Positions 56,485 to 64,000 of a DNA stretch of 64,000 nt are shown one piece after another (positions within the stretch are counted from its first letter, which is position 1; the number at the start of each line of letters is the position of its first letter). This stretch comes from Allium sativum (lineage: Eukaryota > Streptophyta > Magnoliopsida > Asparagales > Amaryllidaceae). The notes beneath the pieces are model-generated. The model saw nothing but the letters and a program-made list of their open reading frames with translations. It was not told the origin of the DNA and did no database searches. The DNA is taken from the NCBI GenBank assembly GCA_030737875.1, contig CM060911.1:98972599-99036598 (forward strand), written 5' to 3'. Both the position numbers and the translations under genes were made by a program.

Positions 56485-59400
56485 CCTGAAACGACCCGCA
56501 AATCCGAGCTATCTGAGTTGACTAAATACACCACACGTCCAACCCAAATATCACAGAAATACGACTCATTATTAGAAAGAAGTTAGAGGATGAGAAATAG
56601 AAAGAAAGAAATATTAGAATAGAAGAAAACGAAGATCACAACTCACAGCGGAATGAATAAAATATATTATATAACATAAGCTTTGAAATACAAATCCGTT
56701 TGGTGCATATATACATACCATCATCAGAGTACACATAACATTTGATCCAGCGGAAGTAACTCTAAATAACTAATGTTGAAGCCCCCTGCTTCAAGCTCCT
56801 CCAAGTGTATCTGTAAAAGCCTGAAACACTTGACTGCCCGTACAAATTTGGGCACCCAAGAGTTTAGGAAAAACAAAACAAAATAAACTCTGGGTCAGTC
56901 ATGGGACTGGTGTGAGTAAACTCCAACCACTTGTTTAACTTTAAAAAAATCCTTTCAAAAGAAAAGATAATAGTAAGACCAGCCCACACATAAACACGGA
57001 CGGTTTTTACCTTACTATAACCCAAAACACTTTGATACGAAAATCCAGTGATATTATAATAATGTCTACATCATGTAAATAACCAAATAGCAGAACGCTT
57101 GCATCTCACGCTCCACATATATAGTATAAAATCAAAAACCGCATGGCGCTTATTGGATATTGGATTTCCAACATGACAAGGTATGGAACCACCTTCCGAC
57201 GATGTATCTCTAGAGGCGAATACACCTGGGTTCAACAAGAACATCTTGCAACCCGGCCCACACATGACCGACCACTCATTTCGCTTGAGTGTATCGAATG
57301 TATATCACCAACGGTTGGACTCAAACCACCGTTTCCCGAATGGGCAGAATCGATAGATTTAGAAACAAAAGGAATTTCTCTAGATAGGTGATTATACACC
57401 CTAATGGGTGCGACCCACATAGCCATGCTGCCTGCCCGATTTTTGTCCTTTCCCGGTTGTTGAGGTCTGAGGCTACGAATACTTACCAGTTCTTGATAAC
57501 ACAATCACTTTGAATGCCACATTGTCAGATCCGTTAATCACTAGTTGAGTTTGCACAAATATTCTGGATATTATGCTAAGGGATAAATCCGTTGCAACCA
57601 TATATATTCATACAGACCAACCCATTTGATCATTGGAAATACTCTGTCAGACATTCGTCCATTTACGTTCGTTCTGGGACTGAACGAAACCGAAGGCACT
57701 ATTTCTATAAATAGAAAAGCCTTTGCACTTTACTCCGTCTTCAATATATTCAGCATACTTGGTTCGCAACGCTTATGCCGATACGGAGTGGTTCTTCGGA
57801 TAATAATCCAACCGGTCTCTCCATATTGACAACGATGGTCAAAACTTCGATAGTCTGTGATTTAACTATCGAATAAAAACAAGTGTTCAATCAACATATC
57901 AAACAAATCACTGGGCCCTTTAATTAATATTTCATTAATTAAACCACTTCTCTATTTTCTTAATCAATATTTGTTAACCAAATATTTTCAATACTCATCC
58001 TTGGCTCTTATGCCATTTGGAAAACGTTTCCAAATATTAACTTCTTTTATTTCTATATATTAGAAAATATCTCTATTTGCAATTGAAACAATTCCAATCA
58101 CTTATCTCTATCCCTTTTTGTTTACAACATTCGATTTTTATATTCACTTTACTATCGAATTCAATACGTCGATACAATGATTTCAAATTTATCAAAATAT
58201 CTTAAAAATATTCTAACTCCTTAAATTTCCGGAAAATTTCGCCATAACCTCCCCTGTATCGGGAGCATCGGGAAATTTCAAATAACATCCCGGTATCTTC
58301 TAATCTCAAAAAGAAAAAGAAGAAGCCAAGCGGCTAGCCGATACGGCGCATAAAACCTCATATATGAATTAAACATGTACCTTTTGTCGAGCACATTATT
58401 TAAAAATCTTCATATACGTCATCCCATACCTGTCTAACACCTGTTCACCTGTTTCCAATTCAATTCAACACTATCTAATCGTTTGAATTCAGTTTCGCCA
58501 TTTATTCTTTAAATCGGCCATTTTGCCTATTTTGCTTCTTTGTTGAACATAGCATTTTCAAACAAAATATTTTAACTCGCTCATAACCAAATTGAATTTC
58601 AATTTTAATTCTAGTTCTCCTTTCTATTTCGAATATAAATTTTCAAATCGAATTTATTTATTTAAAGCTCGATATTCATTCGAAATCTCGTTAACTAATT
58701 TCTATTCGAATTAGTTAACTCTATTCAATAAATCAAAAATCTGATTTCTATTTCAAAAATCATATTCATTTACACAACTTGAATTCGCATATATTTTACA
58801 ACTCAACTCTGAAATTTTCTAAATAGAAACTTCGGATTTTTCCTGCTTAAAATCCTTTTATAATATTAAATAAACCATTATGGTTTTAAAACGATTCTGG
58901 CGCTGCTTTTCTGAAAATTTGATTTTGACATAACTCAAAAACTATCCGATGAAATCCAGATTTTTCTCTTCCATTAGAAAACTATTATCAAACCGGTCCT
59001 GACGTTTCTTGTTTCAAAGAATTTCGACTTCAATTGAGTTCTGTATACTCAATTGAAGTTCGAATCGCTATTTTACGAACTGCAGCGCTGCGGCGAGTTC
59101 GTTTTAATTATATTTATATATATAAACTTTTAAACTTCATTCAAAATGAATTCAATTCCATTTTTATATATATATTCATATATATTTCAAATTCCATTTG
59201 AATCTTTACATTTCAAATTCCATAGTTTAAATCCTGTATTCAAATCCCATTTGAAATCCTTTATTCGAATTCCATTTTAAATTCTTTATTCGAATTCCAT
59301 TTCAAATTCTCTATTCGAATTCCATTTCAAATCCTCTATTCGAATTTCCACTTTAATTCAACTCCTTTTTGAATTTCTATATTTGAAATTCATACTTGAA

Positions 59401-61679
59401 TCTAGATATTCAACTCCATTTAAATTTCTATTTGAAATTCTAAATGTTTCAAATTCCATTTGCACCTCTATATTCCAATTTCTATATTTGAATTCTATTG
59501 AGATTCAAATATTCACTCCTTTTTAAATTCTATATTCAGAATTCCATAGTTTAAAACCCATTTGAATTTCATATTCAAATCCCATAGATCAAATCCTATT
59601 TGAATTCAATTTGAATCTCTTACATTCAAATTTCATTTTTCATTTCCGACCCCATTTGAATTTCTAATATTCAAATTCATTTTCAATACCATTTGAATTT
59701 CTAATATTCAAATTCATTTTCAACACCATTTGAATTTCTAATATTCAAATTCATTTGAATTCCCTTAAATTCAAATTCCATTTCAAAACCATTTGGATTT
59801 CCTATTCTGAAATCCTATTTGAAATTCTATTTCTAATTCTACTTTGAAATCCTACTTTCAAAGTTTATTTCAAATTCTATTTTGAAATTTCATATTCAAA
59901 TTTCTATTTGAATTTCTATATTCAATTCCATGTTCAAATTCAATACTCGAATTTCTATTTCAAATCTCTATTCAAATTTCATATTTGAATTCCAATTCAA
60001 ATTTTTATTCAAATTTCATATTTGAATTCCAATTCCAATCTCTATTCAATTCTTCTTTGAAATTCTATTTTCAAAGTCTATTTCAAATTCTCTTTTGAAA
60101 ATTCTATTTTTGAAATTCTATTTCAAATTCTATTTGGAAAATTTTATTTCAAATTCTCTATATTCAAACACCATTTGAAAGTTCTATATTCAAATCCTCC
60201 TTGGTTTTCTATTTGAATTCTAAATTCAAATTTTCCATTTTCTTTTCTTTTTGAATTCAAATTTCCATTTCTTTTTCCTTTTTGAATTCAAATTTCCATT
60301 TCCTTTTCTATTTGAATTCAAATTCTATATTTAAATTTCCTTTTAAATCATATTTTCAAAACACTTGGATTTCTATTTCTAAATTATCAAATGATAAATT
60401 TATAATTTCGTTATAAAAGAACTATTTTTAATCTTCGTTATAAAAAAACTATTTATAAACTTTGCTTATAAAGAAACTACTTATTTTATTTTTCAAAACA
60501 AGTTTATATCTTTATTTTCTTTAAAAAATTCAAATTCTATTTAAAAATAGAATTTTCCCTTTTAAAATCTTAAATATCCTTTTAATTGGCCCAGTGATAT
60601 TTAAAACAATCAAATCACCCAATTCTCAATCATTTGGTTTTTAACACATCATATATGAATATATATGAAATCAAACAAACAACAAACAAACAGATAATAT
60701 ATTTTTGAGGAATCCAGTTGGATTCCTCCAACCTGTTTCCCTGCATCCACAGATGTTAGCACATAAATAATACCCATTCTGCTTCGTGGCAGAATATCGT
60801 GGTATAGAAGGTCATCCACTAATCATAGCGTGGGGCGTATAGGGTAATCATCCGCTATGGAACTGCGGGCATCCGCTAATGAGACTGCGGGAATCCAACC
60901 AACCAATCAACCCAATATATATATAATAGCCTTAAATAACTAATATATATAAATCAACCAGAAATCATGCACACAAGCAACAGACAATTATTTTTAATGA
61001 AATAAAAATAATTCTAAAGGTGAGTGAGATTTACTCACCTCGATTTTTTTTTTTTTGCTGAATATCCTGTTTTAATCTCAAATTAGCGGCTACTAATCTT
61101 CTCGAATGGATCCGCACCTGCGATAATTTTTATTTAGATTTACCGATTAAATGTTTATTTATTTAAATAAACTATTTAAATAAATAAATAACTTTTCTAA
61201 TTTTTTTCGCTAAATTAATTCTAACTTAACTAATTTGAACAAACCTATTTATTTTTAAACATTAAACTAATTAAGGCATTAAATTTTAGATTACCTTAAT
61301 CCCTTTATTTTTATTTTTCTTCCTTTACGGCATTTCACCAAACATCTGCACCGCACTCCTTCTTTTCTTCTTATAGTCCTAATGATCACCGTTCATCTCT
61401 GAAAATCGGAAACTCCACCTCACCAGTACCCATCGAACAGCCTCACCACCTGAACCTCGCATCCACTGTCGAACACCACATCGCACCCTCCTTCTCCACT
61501 CGTACCCACGTTTGAACCCTCAGGACCGTTGGAAGCTCGAAATCCCCCAAAATCCGTAACCCTAAACGATCGCCGAACTGTCGGATGTCCCCAAGTACAC
61601 CGCGTCTCATACCTCCCAGGTCACGACATTCTTGGAGCACCACTTCTCATCGCGAGCGTCGCTTAGCCGAGGTCCAGTG

Positions 61680-61817
61680 TCAGGGTATTGGGAGGTTGTA
61701 ATTTGGGGTCTCGATAGTGGTTAGAATCGATAGGGTGAACGGCGATATCAAATGAAAGAAGAGGGAAGAAAGAATCGAGGCCGCCATCTCCCTTTTGAGG
61801 TCTTCGATTTCTGCCAT
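61680..61817 (-). CDS. Short leader ORF (45 aa) of G 5' LTR
   Basis: Same frame as 54544-54681, in the LTR expected to drive transcription. The first ATG almost coincides with the predicted start site, so the codon-11 ATG is the likelier start if the frame is used. No family is recognised. Confidence 0.3.
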   Translation of the reverse strand: MAEIEDLKREMAASILSSLFFHLISPFTLSILTTIETPNYNLPIP

Positions 61818-61840
61818 GAAATGCTAGAGGGACTGGTTCG

Positions 61841-61852
61841 AATTTATATAGA
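61841..61852 (-). promoter_or_regulatory. TATA box of G 5' LTR
   Basis: TCTATATAAATT on the minus strand; predicted start near 61818. This is the promoter expected to make the genomic RNA of G. Confidence 0.75.
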
Positions 61853-62463
61853 CGCGAAGGCAGACAACAGGTACGAAGGCCATTGTATCATGTCTGCTTC
61901 AGTAATGAAGTTGGGAGACAAAACATTTTGCTCGAGAAAGGAAATAGGCTGCGAGATCTTCATATGTAGGTCGGCTGATTAAAGTATTGATTTGATTTTT
62001 CCTTTAATTAAAAAACTAACTATATCGCGGTCTTTAAATTTGAATCCCAAACCACTATCTAGTCGCAACGACCGATATTTTCAACATTATACGATATTCT
62101 GAACTCAACGGGACCAGTTTTAAAATTTAATTCAACTGTACAGAACAAATCATAGTTTAGGTTAACGATTTAAATTAAACTCGATTTAAAATATAAATTG
62201 ATTTCAGACAATTAAATTTGCCGATAATAAATTACTATTATCGTTTTTAATTCAAATAAAATTCGTATACATCATTTTGACTCCAGTTTAACTTTTGAAT
62301 TTAATCAAATTCAGATTCTCGTATTATTATAATTATTTCAGATTAAATAAATATATATATGTATATTCAAAATAAAATCATATATCGATTGATATCATCA
62401 ACCACAATATTTAAAACCATATTAAATATTAAAATTAATCGTTCAAAAACCTGGGTCGTTACA

Positions 62464-62468
62464 CCGGG
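62464..62468. other. Right target-site duplication of G (CCGGG)
   Basis: CCGGG follows the LTR end GTTACA and matches 49346-49350. Confidence 0.95.
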
Positions 62469-62535
62469 GAAGTTCGGGTCGTTTCATCGTGGTATCAGAG
62501 CCAGGTTTCGATCTTGGGACCTGTGGGTTATTGGA
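62469..62535 (+). mobile_element. Element E resumes: last 18 bp of LTR, PBS, short leader
   Basis: GAAGTTCGGGTCGTTTCA (62469-62486) completes E's LTR. After three bases comes the primer site TGGTATCAGAGCC (62490-62502). About 30 bp of leader follow before the sequence turns into the interior of an A-like LTR. No post-PBS hairpin survives. Confidence 0.85.
62490..62502 (+). promoter_or_regulatory. Primer-binding site of E
   Basis: TGGTATCAGAGCC, followed by AGG, matches initiator methionine tRNA one base further than the A, B and C sites. Confidence 0.88.
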
Positions 62536-64000
62536 ATAGAAAATGAATTCGATTCGAATTGAATAGAAAGTGAATTTGAATTCAAATTGAATAGAAAGCG
62601 AATTTGAATTCGAACTGAATAGAAATGAATTCAAATTGAATTAAATTGAAATTGAATTAAAAATGAATTGAAATCGTTTTGAATGAAATTTAAAACGAAC
62701 TGAAATTGAATTGAAATCAATTTGAAATGAATTCGAATTGAATTATATAAGGTAAATTCAAATTGAAATGAATTAGAATTTGAATTCAATTGAAACGAAT
62801 TAGAATTAGAATTTGAATTGGAACGAATTTGAATTCGAATTAAATAAAATTGAAATGAATTCGAATTGAATTGAAAACAAATCGATTTGAGATTGAAGAT
62901 GAAGTTGAAATTGTTTTTGAAACGAATTTAAAACTATTTATAAAATTCGTTTTAAAAGGAAATTGATGAAATATATATAATATATATTATATATATAATG
63001 GCCTGAATAGAACACGCCGCGGCGCGGCAGTTCGCGAGTTTCGACCATTGACTTCGAATTGACGTTGCGGGAGATCCGACCGTCGGATTCTCCTAAAACC
63101 GGAACCGTAGGGTTCGTATCGAAAAGAGCTTTCCAATGAATATTAGAAATTTGAAATCTAACGGTTGGATTTGGAGTTATGTCCAAATCAAATTCGAAAA
63201 AGGTCGCTGTAAGTGCAGTTCGATGGCCGTTGTTGGAAATCGACTGTACGGGCCTTGAAAAAATTATTAAAAATATTAATAATTTGTGTAAAATCATAAT
63301 ATGTAAATTGGAAAGAACTAGGATGAAAAAATCCACATCTGAAATGATAAAAATAGATTTTTATCGAAATGAACTAGTTTTGAACTAGAATTAAAATCAA
63401 TTTATTTTTGAAATAAATAAATTGAATTTGAAAGTGATTTTAAAAATAATCAATATTCCCAATACGTGAATTGGACTGGAGTTGAATCAAAACTATCTTC
63501 GGAATATTTCGATGTTGGATTTCATTACTATACAAATATTGTTATGGGGATTTGAAAGATATATTTTATATCGTTATTTCCAATACGAGATATGTTGGTT
63601 TCAGAATTTGATATTGAATATAAGTCGATATATTTTCTATTCAGAGCCTTGTATTTAATATCAAATATGATTTGGGTTTGTCGTGAATCGTGTTTTATGT
63701 GACATTGATTCTTTGACCCAGTTAAAGGCAGGATATTGATTTTTGAAAAGATTGAAACTAAGTGGAGTTTTAATGAATCTTTAATTAGATTAAAAAGTGA
63801 ATTGATAATTTAAATTATCAAATCTGAAAGGTGATCGAGAATGGAGTACCACCATTTTTGCTCCAAAGCGATAGTTAAATCTTTAATTAGATTTGAACGT
63901 GAAATGGTAATTAATTTTACCGATAACACCATGGTGTTAGATGTGGAGTATTACCAGTTTTCTCCATGGGATATATAGGTTGGGATTGGGAAATAAAATA
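62536..64000 (+). mobile_element. A3: truncated A-like LTR interior, runs off the window
   Basis: From about 62536 the sequence is a GAATTGAAAT array, then the ATATAT segment (about 62970), palindrome 63074-63088 and the downstream LTR parts. In the last 400 bp it matches A1 (4080-3660, reversed) better than E, including the CCATGGGATATATAGG region. The first roughly 3 kb of that LTR is missing. Open frames here (63179-63388 plus, 62938-63336 minus) are LTR by-products. Confidence 0.78.

Larger units (their letters stand above)
55328..56486 (-). mobile_element. Element G internal region, non-coding (1.16 kb)
   Basis: Purine tract at the left, primer site at the right, AT-rich DNA between. 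The longest open frame (56080-56346, plus) runs against the element and shows no protein hallmarks. No gag or pol is present, so G must borrow proteins. Confidence 0.92.
56487..62463 (-). mobile_element. Element G, 5' LTR (5,977 bp)
   Basis: Near-identical copy of 49351-55327. Differences I saw by eye are at about 56546, 59118, 60380, 61121 and 61327. Its TATA box is at 61841-61852 and its short ORF at 61680-61817; the array is at about 59156-60366 and the conserved GCCAAGCGGCTAGCC block at about 58220-58445. As the 5' LTR it would drive transcription of the element leftwards. Confidence 0.96.

Overview
The window is plant repeat DNA: a nest of long-terminal-repeat (LTR) retrotransposons with almost no ordinary genes. 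The evidence is LTRs starting TGTAAC/TGTAAT and ending CA, primer-binding sites matching the 3' end of plant initiator methionine tRNA (TGGTATCAGAGC), purine tracts before the 3' LTRs, 5-bp target duplications, and one gag-protease-RT reading frame of Ty3/gypsy type (chromovirus, Tekay/Del-like by inference). This fits a large, repeat-rich flowering-plant genome; I cannot name the species. Labels A to G are mine.

Layout, left half. A1 (minus strand, 1-8657) is a non-coding element with a 6.8-kb LTR and about 1 kb between the LTRs. It sits in the pol gene of B (minus, 8658-16163), the only element here with recognisable proteins. B sits in the 5' LTR of C (plus, 16164-27242), whose internal region is only about 0.4 kb. 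C's 3' LTR carries a 3.5-kb solo LTR (F, 17981-21480), a plant gene fragment with exon-intron structure (about 21950-22503) and minisatellites. C sits in the LTR of D (minus, 27243-28378).

Middle and right half. Unclassified, possibly genic, DNA is visible at 28379-29527 and 44011-44175. Between these lies A2 (plus, 29528-44005), complete, with TTCTT target duplications, two near-identical 6.7-kb LTRs and 1.0 kb inside. To its right is E (plus, LTR from 44176). Near the end of E's LTR lies G (minus, 49351-62463), complete, with CCGGG duplications, two 5,977-bp LTRs and 1.16 kb inside. E resumes to its primer-binding site at 62490 and is then joined abruptly to the interior of an A-like LTR (62536-64000).

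How the parts relate. A, C and G are non-autonomous elements in which the LTRs are 85-97% of the length. They share with coding element B the primer site, LTR start and conserved LTR blocks; A, C and G also share the pre-purine-tract hairpin (B's is outside the window). A, B, C and G carry a 39-nt stem-loop just after the primer site whose paired bases change together between families. I read B-like elements as the likely protein donors and these hairpins as candidate RNA signals. The LTRs share a modular layout: promoter-like segment, GC-rich leader, GTAAG donor-like site, hairpin-rich AT block, paired structured modules, GAATTGAA-type array, 15-nt palindromes and a conserved 3' block. No rRNA, tRNA gene, CRISPR array or intact host gene was found.
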